Shown here one piece after another: positions 8,271-15,499 of a stretch of 29,228 bases of DNA (its first letter is position 1; every line of letters starts with the position of its first letter). Source of the DNA: Clostridiales bacterium (GTDB lineage Bacteria > Bacillota > Clostridia > Christensenellales > CAG-138); NCBI GenBank assembly GCA_004556165.1, contig SFIR01000026.1:1-29228 (forward strand), given 5' to 3'. A program made the position numbers and the translations under genes. The notes under the pieces are model-generated. The model was not told the origin of the DNA. It made no database searches and worked only from the letters and a program-made list of their open reading frames with translations.

Positions 8271-8313
8271 GAACTGCTGCACCTCTCTGCGGCAGTTCTA
8301 ATAATATATTTTT
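8271..8313 (+). terminator. Rho-independent terminator
   Basis: GAACTGC (8271-8277) with GCAGTTC (8292-8298), extended inward by a further GC pair, is followed by TAATAATATATTTTT. It separates the membrane protein gene from the sigma factor gene. Confidence 0.6.
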
Positions 8314-8368
8314 GTTCATGCAATAAAAAGGCAAATTTTACCGTTATCTTATCGAAAGGGAAGAAAAG

Positions 8369-8944
8369 ATGCTGCAATTTTTGAACGTACTTGCGGAAAG
8401 CTTTGATCATGATCCCGCAAGGCTTGACAAACTGATAGCAGAAACCGCTTTGGGGAATGAAAGCGCATTTGAAGAGCTGTACCGTTCGATCAAGGCCTCG
8501 GTATACGGCTATTCTCTCTCAGTCCTCAAAAGGCCCCACGATGCGGAGGACGTCACGCACGACTGCTTTGTACGCATCTATGCGAATGCGGGAAGCTACG
8601 TTTCTCACGGGAAGCCCCTCGCTTGGATACTTACGATAGCAAAGCGCCTCTGCTTCGACAGGCTTTCGGAGCAAAAGAACCTGACATCGCTCGATAACTG
8701 TGAAAACGATTTCTCCGACCTCTCGCTGCTTTCAAGCGATGAGCTGACGGCAGTACGGAGCCTTATATCACTGCTCTCGGACGATGAAAGGAGTATCATC
8801 ATGCTCCATGCCGTATCGGGTTTCCGCCATCGTGAAATTGCGGAATTTCTCTCACTCCCTCTTTCAACGGTGCTTTCGAAGTACCACAGAGCCATAAAAA
8901 AACTGAAAACTGCCTATATTCAGGATGAAAGGAACGGTAAGTAA
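8369..8944 (+). CDS. ECF-type RNA polymerase sigma factor
   Basis: 191 residues. Region 2 is at about 30-98 (AFEELYRSIKASVYG, then the core-binding RPHDAEDVTHDCFVRIY and WILTIAKRLCFDRL), and region 4 at about 130-183 (LLSDDERSIIMLHAVSG, then the helix-turn-helix FRHREIAEFLSLPLSTVLSK). There is no region 3, as expected for ECF sigmas. The start follows AAAGGGAAG. The stop overlaps the next start as TAATG, coupling it to a membrane protein with anti-sigma features. By the usual logic of such pairs, the partner holds this sigma at the membrane until an outside signal frees it. The target promoters are unknown; a self-regulated promoter would be expected in the 120 bp upstream, but none is evident to me. 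Confidence 0.93.
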   Translation: MLQFLNVLAESFDHDPARLDKLIAETALGNESAFEELYRSIKASVYGYSLSVLKRPHDAEDVTHDCFVRIYANAGSYVSHGKPLAWILTIAKRLCFDRLSEQKNLTSLDNCENDFSDLSLLSSDELTAVRSLISLLSDDERSIIMLHAVSGFRHREIAEFLSLPLSTVLSKYHRAIKKLKTAYIQDERNGK

Positions 8945-10764
8945 TGAAAAAGAGCCACGAAATAACGGAAGAAGGTATCAATACCGCTTTGCGCAGCTCC
9001 ATGGAGAAGCTGACCCCCGATAAATTTCCTGCAATACTGGGCGATTGTAAGGAAAGGAAGGATAAAAAAATGGATAATATCACCACCATAAAGCCCAACA
9101 AGAGGAAGCATGTGCTTCGCTATATCGCGGCAGCCGCCGCATTCCTGCTCATCGTCGGCTGCGCATTCGGACTTATCCGCAATGCCGACGCCAAGAATGT
9201 CTATACCACCGTAATGATTGATGTAAATCCGAGCGTGCAGATCAACGCCAATAAAAACGAGCGTGTTCTCAGCGTTACCCCCCTTAACCGTGACGGCGAA
9301 GTTATTATCGGAGAGCTTGATTTCTCCGGAAGCACCATTGATGTTGCCGTCAATGCCGTGATAGGCTCGATGCTCAAGCACGGCTATATCACCGAAACCA
9401 GGAACGCCATCCTTATCAGCGTCATGAGCAAGGATAAGGCAGAGGCCGCCGAGCTGAACAGCAAGCTCTATACCGAGGTCAATGCGCAGCTCTCCGCCAG
9501 CGCTATTGATGCAAGCGTTCTTTCACAGGATATGACCGATAGCAATACCGAGTCCAACAGGCTTGCCGATGAATACGGCATCAGCTGCGGCAAGGCACAG
9601 CTCATTGATACCATCATTAACGCAGGCCATCCTTATACCTTTGAAGAGCTTGCTCATATGAGCATATCCGCTTTGAACGGTATTCTGAACGGCACTATTG
9701 ATACCGACGCTCCCCATCATAACGGCGGTTCACACGGTGAATCGGATAATGTCGGAAGCGAAGAAGCTGCGCTCGCTATTGCGCTTGAGCATGCAGGCGT
9801 TACCTTAGATCAGCTCAGCTGGTACGAAATATGCCTCGATTTTGATGACGGCATCTGGGTCTATGAGGTCGAATTCGTAGTCGGAAATACCGAATACGAA
9901 TATGAGATCAATGCTATTACCGGTGAAATAATCAAATTCGAAACCGAATTGGATGATGATCCTCACGGAGCTCCCCCCGTCACCGAACGGCCCACCCAGC
10001 AGCCCGGCAGTAATTTCCTTTCGGAGGATGAAATCAGAGCTATCGTATTCAACCATGCAGGAGTCAACGCAAACGACGTCCGCGAATTTGAAATCGAGCT
10101 TGACGACGAGCACGGAATCTGGGTCTACGAAGTCGAATTCAAAGCCGGTAACATCGAATATGATTATGTGGTCAATGCCGTTACGGGTGAAATAATCAAA
10201 TCCGAAACCGAAGTAGACGATGATCCTACCGCAGCTCCCGGTACTCCCCGACCCACCGCACAGCCCACCCAGCAGCCGGGCAGCGAGTTCCTTTCGGAGG
10301 ATGAAATCAGAGCTATCGTATTCAACCATGCAGGAGTCAACGCAAATGACGTCCGCGAATTTGAAATCGAGCTTGACGATGAGGACGGAATCTGGGTCTA
10401 CGAAGTCGATTTCAAGGCCGGCAATATCGAATATGATTATGTGGTCAATGCCGTAACCGGCGCAATAATCAGAGTTGAAACCGAAATCGACGATGATCCT
10501 ACCGCAGCTCCCGGTACTCCCAGACCCACCGCACAGCCCACCCAGCAGCCGGGCAGCGAGCTCCTTTCGGAGGATGAAATCAGAGCTATCGTATTCAACC
10601 ATGCAGGAGTCAACGCAAATGACGTCCGCGAATTTGAAATCGAGCTCGACGACGAGGACGGAATCTGGGTCTACGAAGTCGAATTCGAGAGCGGAAGGCA
10701 TGAATACTCATACGAGGTCAATGCTTTGACCGGCGAAATAATAGATTATGAAATAGATGATTAA
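8944..10764 (+). CDS. Membrane anti-sigma factor: RsgI-like outer domain plus four PepSY repeats
   Basis: 606 residues in four parts. The cytoplasmic part (1-58) contains EEGINTALRSSMEKLTPDKF and is the likely sigma-binding region. One transmembrane helix lies at about 59-78 (YIAAAAAFLLIVGCAFGLI). An extracytoplasmic RsgI-like domain follows at about 80-200: MIDVNPSVQINANKNERVLS and NRDGEVIIGELDFSG match the conserved SIDINPS-type core of RsgI proteins. Then come one diverged PepSY-like repeat (about 271-340) and three near-identical ones starting at residues 360, 451 and 542, each with GIWVYEV and VNAVTGEII. Pro/Thr/Gln linkers such as PTAQPTQQPGS separate them, as in cell-wall-spanning proteins. 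PepSY domains are often protease-inhibitory or ligand-binding. The start overlaps the sigma stop (TAATG). The sigma pairing is strongly supported; what it senses is not. Confidence 0.85.
   Translation: MKKSHEITEEGINTALRSSMEKLTPDKFPAILGDCKERKDKKMDNITTIKPNKRKHVLRYIAAAAAFLLIVGCAFGLIRNADAKNVYTTVMIDVNPSVQINANKNERVLSVTPLNRDGEVIIGELDFSGSTIDVAVNAVIGSMLKHGYITETRNAILISVMSKDKAEAAELNSKLYTEVNAQLSASAIDASVLSQDMTDSNTESNRLADEYGISCGKAQLIDTIINAGHPYTFEELAHMSISALNGILNGTIDTDAPHHNGGSHGESDNVGSEEAALAIALEHAGVTLDQLSWYEICLDFDDGIWVYEVEFVVGNTEYEYEINAITGEIIKFETELDDDPHGAPPVTERPTQQPGSNFLSEDEIRAIVFNHAGVNANDVREFEIELDDEHGIWVYEVEFKAGNIEYDYVVNAVTGEIIKSETEVDDDPTAAPGTPRPTAQPTQQPGSEFLSEDEIRAIVFNHAGVNANDVREFEIELDDEDGIWVYEVDFKAGNIEYDYVVNAVTGAIIRVETEIDDDPTAAPGTPRPTAQPTQQPGSELLSEDEIRAIVFNHAGVNANDVREFEIELDDEDGIWVYEVEFESGRHEYSYEVNALTGEIIDYEIDD
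10021..10764 (+). repeat. Intragenic tandem repeat, 273-bp period, encoding PepSY modules
   Basis: The segment beginning TCGGAGGATGAAATC recurs at 10021, 10294 and 10567, exactly 273 bp (91 codons) apart; the last copy is cut short by the stop codon. Copies differ mostly at silent positions, and the linker DNA is also conserved between copies 1-2 and 2-3. This points to recent duplication and possible copy-number variation among strains. Confidence 0.9.
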
Positions 10765-10780
10765 AACCGATACGGATAAT

Positions 10781-10823
10781 ATCAGCCGCTGCCGGCACAA
10801 AGCCTGCGGCGGCTGATTTTTTT
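10781..10823. terminator. Strong rho-independent terminator after the anti-sigma gene
   Basis: ATCAGCCGC pairs with GCGGCTGAT, extended inward by GCCGGC...GCCTGC, and is followed by seven T. It overlaps the 3' end of the convergent ProX gene by two bases. Confidence 0.85.
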
Positions 10824-11331
10824 ATTTGTTTTCTTTCTCTGCTTCGATAAGCTTATAATCGTAACCGAGTGATATGATGAATTTCAGTATATCCTGCGTC
10901 CTCACAGCGAGCGAGGCGGTATTGATATTGGGGTGAATCAGAAGCTTTTCTTCCTTTAATAAATCGCTGTCCAATGCGGCATGCACGATATGGTCTTTAT
11001 CATTGAGAAGCCCCGTTATGCTGACGGAGCCTTCGGTGAGCCCGAGTATGCTTTCAAGCTGAACCTCCGTGGCGAAGCTGAGCCTTGACGAGCCAAGCTG
11101 CCTGCTGACGGACGAGGTGCGGAAAGGCTTATCATCCCCGAGAAGGACGAGATAGAATTCCGTACCGCGTTTATTGGTAAGGAAAAGGTTTTTGCAGTGC
11201 TTGAGCCCCGTTCCGCTGCCGACCCTGCGGCATATCTCCATCGTCATTGCAGGTTCATGCTCAAATCTCTCATATTCAATTCCGAGCTCCGTAAGCTTTC
11301 GGAGCACCGGTATTTCCCGTTCTGTTATCAT
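10822..11331 (-). CDS. ProX-type aminoacyl-tRNA deacylase (YbaK/prolyl-tRNA editing family)
   Basis: 169 residues, a free-standing version of the editing domain of prolyl-tRNA synthetase. These proteins hydrolyse mischarged tRNA, usually Ala-tRNA(Pro). Family marks are the conserved lysine in CKNLFLTNKRG (Lys47), GDDKPF, and the late block GSVSITGLLNDK then LIHPNINTASLAV. The exact substrate (Ala- or Cys-tRNA) cannot be settled by eye, although the HPNINTASL ending favours the ProXp-ala/PrdX branch. It starts 4 bp after the rlmH stop with AGGA as ribosome site, so the two are co-transcribed. Confidence 0.88.
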   Translation of the reverse strand: MITEREIPVLRKLTELGIEYERFEHEPAMTMEICRRVGSGTGLKHCKNLFLTNKRGTEFYLVLLGDDKPFRTSSVSRQLGSSRLSFATEVQLESILGLTEGSVSITGLLNDKDHIVHAALDSDLLKEEKLLIHPNINTASLAVRTQDILKFIISLGYDYKLIEAEKENK

Positions 11332-11335
11332 TTTC

Positions 11336-11815
11336 CTATTTATGATACGGTTCCCCGTTGATGATTTTGAATGCGCGGTAAATCTGCTCCATCAGCATTA
11401 TGCGGAAGATCTGATGCGAGAAGGTGAGGGGCGAAAAGCACCATTTGAAATCGGCACGGGCAAGCACATCGGCTGACAATCCGTTCGAACCGCCTATTAT
11501 GAAGGTTATCCGCGATCTTCCGTCCAGCATGAAGCCGCGGAGCTTTTCCGCGAATTCCACTGAGGAAAGCATTTTGCCGCGAAGCTCCGCGGCTATGACC
11601 GTATCGCTGACTGCAATTTTTTCAAGTATCCGCCTGCCTTCGGCATCTTTGATGCCGCAAAGCTCTGCGGCGCTCAGCTTTTCGGGTGCCTTTTCGTCGG
11701 CAATCTCGATAATTTCGACCTCGCAGAATTTTGAAAGCCTTTTTTTGAATTCGTCAACGGCTTCCGAATAGAATTTCTCCTTGAGCCTGCCGACGGCGAT
11801 AATGCGGATTTTCAT
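11336..11815 (-). CDS. rlmH: 23S rRNA pseudouridine-1915 N3-methyltransferase RlmH
   Basis: 159 residues, the standard length for this SPOUT-class enzyme that methylates pseudouridine 1915 in helix 69 of 23S rRNA. It begins MKIRIIAVGRLKEKFY. The SAM-binding knot is seen in ITFIIGGSNGLS, FSPLTFSHQIFRIMLMEQIY and the invariant ending YRAFKIINGEPYHK. The start follows AAGGAAGGAG. walJ lies upstream on the same strand, a neighbourhood also found in Bacillus (walJ-htrA-rlmH), here without htrA. The 199 bp between walJ and rlmH hold no convincing gene, only weak hairpins. Confidence 0.97.
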   Translation of the reverse strand: MKIRIIAVGRLKEKFYSEAVDEFKKRLSKFCEVEIIEIADEKAPEKLSAAELCGIKDAEGRRILEKIAVSDTVIAAELRGKMLSSVEFAEKLRGFMLDGRSRITFIIGGSNGLSADVLARADFKWCFSPLTFSHQIFRIMLMEQIYRAFKIINGEPYHK

Positions 11816-12014
11816 GCGGCAACTCCTTCCTTAGCAGAGCCTTGGGCACAGCGCTGCTCTCATCGCCCGATTTATGATAATAGCTGTTCATTGTTACATC
11901 AGCTCCGACCTCAGCACGCACCGGCGGAATATAAGCTAAAGCCCGATCGCTTTACGGCATAAGGCGCTAACCGAAGGGCTGCATTTCAGGCTGGAAGTTT
12001 TTTATCCCCCTATG

Positions 12015-12794
12015 CTAAATATCGAATATCCCGGTTATCCCGTCGCGCCTTGCGACGATGACGGACATATCATCAATGCCGTTATTCTCAAGCGCTGTTT
12101 GGACCGTGCGGTAGGCAAGCTCGGGAGTATTGTTCTCCTTGCTGAGGTGAGCGAGGATGGCAGTGCGCACGCCCATGCCGTACAGCCTTATAAGGAGCTT
12201 CGCACAGTCGTCATTGGAAAGATGGCCGTGCTCCGACAGTATCCTCTGCTTGAGGCGGTAGGGATAGGGGCCGTATTTCAGCATCTCAATATCATGATTT
12301 GCTTCGACAAACGCAAGGTCGGTATTTACCGCCTTTTCCGCCATGCTTTCCCTCAGGCAGCCTATATCGGTCATATAGAGGAGCTTATGTCCCTCGTGGA
12401 CGATAGTAAAGCCCACCGCCTCCTCCGCATCGTGCGGAGTTCTGAAAGGCTCGATATTGACATTTCCGATGTAAAAATCCTGATCCGAGCTGAATACGCG
12501 CCGATTCCGCTGCGGTATTTCCTTGATTATCGGCTCCATTATCCGCCATGTCCCGGCATTTGCGTAGACGGGGATATTATATTTGCGGCTCATTACACCG
12601 ACGCCTCGGGTATGATCAATATGGTCATGGGTCACGAGTATTGCGGAAAGGCTCTCGGGCCGCACTTTCAGCTCGGCGAGCGCTTCCGATATTGCCCTGC
12701 CTGCCATGCCTGCATCTATAAGCATTTTCACATCCCCTGCGATGACGAGCGATGAATTGCCCGACGAACCGCTGAAAAGCGGAATAAATCTCAT
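12015..12794 (-). CDS. walJ: WalJ/YycJ-like MBL-fold metallo-hydrolase
   Basis: 259 residues of the metallo-beta-lactamase fold. The metal motif is THDHIDH (His56, His58, Asp60, His61), with further ligands in EANHD and AHLSKENN; GSSGNSSL near the N-terminus is typical of YycJ. In Bacillus and Staphylococcus, WalJ is encoded with the WalRK cell-wall kinase system and is linked to coordinating division with replication, possibly as a 5'-3' exonuclease. Here the kinase genes are absent, but rlmH follows, which supports the orthology. It has its own promoter; GGAG lies 9 bp before the ATG. Confidence 0.88.
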   Translation of the reverse strand: MRFIPLFSGSSGNSSLVIAGDVKMLIDAGMAGRAISEALAELKVRPESLSAILVTHDHIDHTRGVGVMSRKYNIPVYANAGTWRIMEPIIKEIPQRNRRVFSSDQDFYIGNVNIEPFRTPHDAEEAVGFTIVHEGHKLLYMTDIGCLRESMAEKAVNTDLAFVEANHDIEMLKYGPYPYRLKQRILSEHGHLSNDDCAKLLIRLYGMGVRTAILAHLSKENNTPELAYRTVQTALENNGIDDMSVIVARRDGITGIFDI

Positions 12795-12827
12795 TATTCA
12801 AGTCTCCGGCGTCAATTTTCCTGTGTG

Positions 12828-12856
12828 ATTTTATCGCAATGCGCGAAAATTGTCAA
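12828..12856 (-). promoter_or_regulatory. Sigma-A promoter of walJ
   Basis: On the minus strand a perfect TTGACA (12851-12856), 17 bp, then TAAAAT (12828-12833). It is divergent from the promoter at 12872 with only about 15 bp between the two -35 boxes, so one regulator could act on both. Confidence 0.75.
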
Positions 12857-12871
12857 TGAGTCAGGAGGTAC

Positions 12872-12901
12872 TTGTAAACTCCCAAAGGTATGGTGTATAA
12901 T
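12872..12901 (+). promoter_or_regulatory. Promoter of the solute-binding protein gene, positioned for a leaderless mRNA
   Basis: TTGTAA (12872-12877), 18-bp spacer, then perfect TATAAT (12896-12901). The start ATG at 12908 falls exactly on the predicted +1. An AGGAGG at 12864-12869 lies upstream of the -35 and would not be in the transcript. Confidence 0.65.
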
Positions 12902-12907
12902 TAAAGC

Positions 12908-13834
12908 ATGGCAGGTAAACGCAGAAGGCGGAGGCTCAGCCTCATACGCCCCCAAAAACTGCATACGGCGCTTGAAGGCAGGCAGGGAAGGATCATCCGT
13001 ATCTGTGCCTCTGTGCTTTTGGCTGTCATAATCATAGCTGCGTGCTTTTATTTCATCCGACCCAGGGTGCAGCTTGAAAAGACGCAGGAGATACAGGCTA
13101 TCCGCGAAGCAGGGCTTATACGCATAGGCGTCATGGATGATATTCCCGGATTTTCCGAGAACGGCGAGGGGCTGGAAATAGAGCTTGCCGAGCTTTTTTC
13201 GGAATACCTGATGCCCGATGCGGCACCCGGCGCGGCGATAAAATATATCGTCGTCAGCGACAAGACCGCTTCCACAAAGCTCTCGGACGGCAGTATTGAC
13301 GCCGTATTTGCGCTTATGCCACGCAATTCCTCGTCCGCATTTTCATATTCCTATGCCTATTATACCGATGAATGCGTCGTTGCAGTCACGGAGGGCAGCA
13401 CGGAAAAGCCCCTGAATGAAATGCTCATAGGCTACGTCCAATCCTCAGCATCGGGAAACGCGTTTCTCAAATACGTCTCCGCCAATCAGACGACAGTGAA
13501 GCGCAGCCTTCTTGATAGGCTTCTGAAAAGGGAAGTCTCCCTCCCCGATGACGCCGTAATATTCAGCACCAAGGCTTTTGCATCGTACCCCGATCTCCTC
13601 GATGCCCTCGATAAAGGTCTTATCGACGGCGCCGCCATATCCCGCGTATACCTCAATAAATACTCCGATACCTATTCCTTTGCCATTCATTCGACCGAAA
13701 TCGGCACCATCGGTTACGCACTTGCCTGTTCCTCCGATTCCCCGGCCATTGCGCAGCTTGCGGATATGTTCATATATGAGCTGAACGAATCCGGAAAAAT
13801 GGATGAGCTCCTTATCAAGTACGGTCTGAAATAA
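12908..13834 (+). CDS. Membrane-anchored extracellular solute-binding protein (SBP family 3)
   Basis: 308 residues. A very basic N-terminus (MAGKRRRRRL) precedes one hydrophobic helix (about 30-50); there is no lipobox Cys or clear cleavage site, so it is probably an uncleaved anchor. The outer domain follows the bacterial family 3 solute-binding pattern: EAGLIRIGVMDDIPGFSENG, then LEIELAELFSEYL, KLSDGSIDAVFALMPR, and the ending LADMFIYELNESGKMDELL. Members bind amino acids or similar small ligands for ABC uptake or signalling. No permease or ATPase gene is adjacent, so a sensory or accessory role is as likely as transport. No upstream ribosome site is possible if transcription starts at the predicted +1, and no good internal start exists before the anchor. 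Confidence 0.85.
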   Translation: MAGKRRRRRLSLIRPQKLHTALEGRQGRIIRICASVLLAVIIIAACFYFIRPRVQLEKTQEIQAIREAGLIRIGVMDDIPGFSENGEGLEIELAELFSEYLMPDAAPGAAIKYIVVSDKTASTKLSDGSIDAVFALMPRNSSSAFSYSYAYYTDECVVAVTEGSTEKPLNEMLIGYVQSSASGNAFLKYVSANQTTVKRSLLDRLLKREVSLPDDAVIFSTKAFASYPDLLDALDKGLIDGAAISRVYLNKYSDTYSFAIHSTEIGTIGYALACSSDSPAIAQLADMFIYELNESGKMDELLIKYGLK

Positions 13835-13910
13835 GTCGTTTCCAATACGGGCTAAACCAAGTCATTTTATATTCTATATAATTTTATAAAATTCAACCGT
13901 TTTTGATTGA

Positions 13911-13953
13911 AGGGGCTGTTGCAAATGTAAGTTGATTGCAGGCAACAGCCCCT
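13911..13953 (+). terminator. 12-bp perfect stem-loop, likely terminator
   Basis: AGGGGCTGTTGC (13911-13922) pairs perfectly with GCAACAGCCCCT (13942-13953) around a 19-nt loop, followed by TGATACTCTTTCTTT. It lies 77 bp past the solute-binding protein gene. The tail is weak, so it could also be a small palindromic repeat. Confidence 0.5.
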
Positions 13954-13968
13954 GATACTCTTTCTTTC

Positions 13969-13997
13969 AAAAAAGCCCACCTGTTCGGTGAGCTTTT
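13969..13997. terminator. Bidirectional terminator between the solute-binding gene and the citEF-fumarase operon
   Basis: AAAAGC(C)CACC pairs with GGTG(A)GCTTTT around a 5-nt loop. There is a run of T on the minus strand (GCTTTTTTG) and TTTT on the plus strand. It lies 87 bp past the fumarase beta stop. A second hairpin (ATGAGCGG/CCGCTCAT, 14002-14028) lies between. Confidence 0.75.
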
Positions 13998-14083
13998 CGG
14001 CATGAGCGGAACTGCATTGACCGCTCATTGCATGGATTTTATTTGGTTTGATAGGACGGGGAAGCCGGATGCTCCGCTTTATC

Positions 14084-14641
14084 TTATAAATCGGAATCGA
14101 GATATTCTTTTCTTCCCGTCTCGTAGAGATTATTGCCGCAGCTGTCGATAACGCAGACGACGGGGAAATCCTCGACGGTGAGCCTGCGGACAGCTTCCGC
14201 GCCGAGATCCTCATAAGCAACTATCTCCGCGGACTTGATGCAGCTTGAGAGCAGTGCGCCTGCGCCGCCGATAGCGGCAAAATACACTGCGCCGTATTCC
14301 TTCATGGCATTGATGACCTCGGCATTGCGCTTGCCCTTGCCGATCATGCCCGTTTCTCCGGCACGGATGAGCGCAGGCGAATAAGCATCCATGCGGTAGC
14401 TTGTGGTGGGGCCTGCCGAGCCTATCGCCTGACCTGGCTTTGCCGGAGTCGGGCCGACATAATAGATAGTCGCGTTCTCTATATCGAAGGGGAGCTTTTC
14501 GCCGTTTTCAAGGAGCCGGACGAGCCGCTTATGCGCCGCATCACGGGCGGTATAGATGGTTCCCGAAAGCAAAACGCTTTCGCCGCTTTTTATTTCCCTT
14601 GCCATATCCCTTGTGATGGGAAGGTTTACCCTCTTTTCCAT
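14084..14641 (-). CDS. Class I fumarate hydratase (or mesaconase/tartrate dehydratase), beta subunit
   Basis: 185 residues corresponding to the C-terminal half of class I Fe-S hydratases. Family blocks are SGTIYTARDAAHKRL, YYVGPTPAKPGQAIGSAGPT, the TSYRMD substrate-binding segment, MIGKGKRN, and GAVYFAAIGGAGAL. It adds water to fumarate, or to the close relatives mesaconate or tartrate; sequence alone does not separate these. It is the last gene of citE-citF-alpha-beta, 14 bp after the alpha subunit, with GGGAGG ahead of its ATG. A terminator follows. Confidence 0.9.
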   Translation of the reverse strand: MEKRVNLPITRDMAREIKSGESVLLSGTIYTARDAAHKRLVRLLENGEKLPFDIENATIYYVGPTPAKPGQAIGSAGPTTSYRMDAYSPALIRAGETGMIGKGKRNAEVINAMKEYGAVYFAAIGGAGALLSSCIKSAEIVAYEDLGAEAVRRLTVEDFPVVCVIDSCGNNLYETGRKEYLDSDL

Positions 14642-14655
14642 TGCCTCTGCCTCCC

Positions 14656-15495
14656 TTACAGTATGACCGTCCTATGCCTCGTCACATGGCAGTTTATATT
14701 GACTGCCACGGGAAGCCCTGCGATATGGGTCGGCATGGTCTCGATATTTACCGCCAGTGCGGTTGTTCTGCCGCCGAAGCCCTGGGGGCCTATGCCGAGC
14801 GCATTGATTCTATCGAGAAGCTCCGCTTCAAGTGCGGCATAGTACTCATCCTTATTCCTCTCATCGGTGCTGCGCATCAGTGCCTTTTTTGCAAGCAGCG
14901 CCGCCTTATCGAAGGTACCGCCTATGCCGACGCCGACTACAATGGGGGGACAGGGATTGGGACCTGCTTCCTCAACGGTCTTTACCACGAAATCCTTCAC
15001 GCCCTCAACGCCGTCGGAGGGTTTTAGCATGGCGAGCTTGCTCATATTCTCGCTGCCGAAGCCCTTGGGCGCAACGGTGAGCTCCAACTTATCCCCCGGG
15101 ACAAGCTCGGTATAGAGCATTGCAGGGGTATTATCGCCCGTATTCACTCTGCGCAGAGGATCGCCCACGACGGATTTACGCAGGTATCCGTCACGGTAGC
15201 CGCGGCGCACGCCCTCGTTCACCGCTTCAACGAGATCGCCTTCGATATGTACATCCGTGCCTATCTTCAGAAATACGCAGCATACGCCCGTATCCTGGCA
15301 GATGGGGACGAATTTCTCATCGGCAATATTGTAATTCTCGATTATCTTATCGAGTATGCCCCTTGCGGTATCCCATTTTTCCTCGTTTCGGGCATTCTCA
15401 ATGCTCCTTCGCATATCCTCCGGCAGGCGGCAGTTCGCCTCCACACAGAGGGACGCAATGGTATCGGTCAGCAGGCTTGCATGTATCGTTCTCAT
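14656..15495 (-). CDS. Class I fumarate hydratase (or mesaconase/tartrate dehydratase), alpha subunit
   Basis: 279 residues from ATG 15495, preceded by GGAGGA; the open frame runs eight codons further but overlaps citF. This subunit carries the 4Fe-4S cluster: Cys66 in VPICQDTGV and later Cys residues (NPCPPIVVGVGIGG and the final NINCHVTRH) are candidate ligands. GDNTPAMLYTE, APKGFGSENMSKLAMLKPSDG and GPQGFGGRTTALAV are standard family motifs. It pairs with the beta subunit downstream and overlaps no neighbour. Together with citEF it suggests either citrate-oxaloacetate-fumarate metabolism or the mesaconate-citramalate steps of glutamate fermentation. Confidence 0.92.
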   Translation of the reverse strand: MRTIHASLLTDTIASLCVEANCRLPEDMRRSIENARNEEKWDTARGILDKIIENYNIADEKFVPICQDTGVCCVFLKIGTDVHIEGDLVEAVNEGVRRGYRDGYLRKSVVGDPLRRVNTGDNTPAMLYTELVPGDKLELTVAPKGFGSENMSKLAMLKPSDGVEGVKDFVVKTVEEAGPNPCPPIVVGVGIGGTFDKAALLAKKALMRSTDERNKDEYYAALEAELLDRINALGIGPQGFGGRTTALAVNIETMPTHIAGLPVAVNINCHVTRHRTVIL

Positions 15496-15499
15496 ATTC

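Noticed and set aside
9805..10701. Long minus-strand open frame (298 codons) across the PepSY repeats
   Set aside because: It is antisense to the repeats and itself repetitive for that reason; it has no ribosome site, and the plus strand has a clear domain structure.
11816..12014. Small minus-strand reading frame beginning ATGAACAGC ahead of rlmH
   Set aside because: It runs into rlmH in another frame, has a poorly placed ribosome site and no recognisable features.
12012..12755. Plus-strand open frame of 247 codons
   Set aside because: Antisense to walJ; the metal-binding motifs are on the minus strand.
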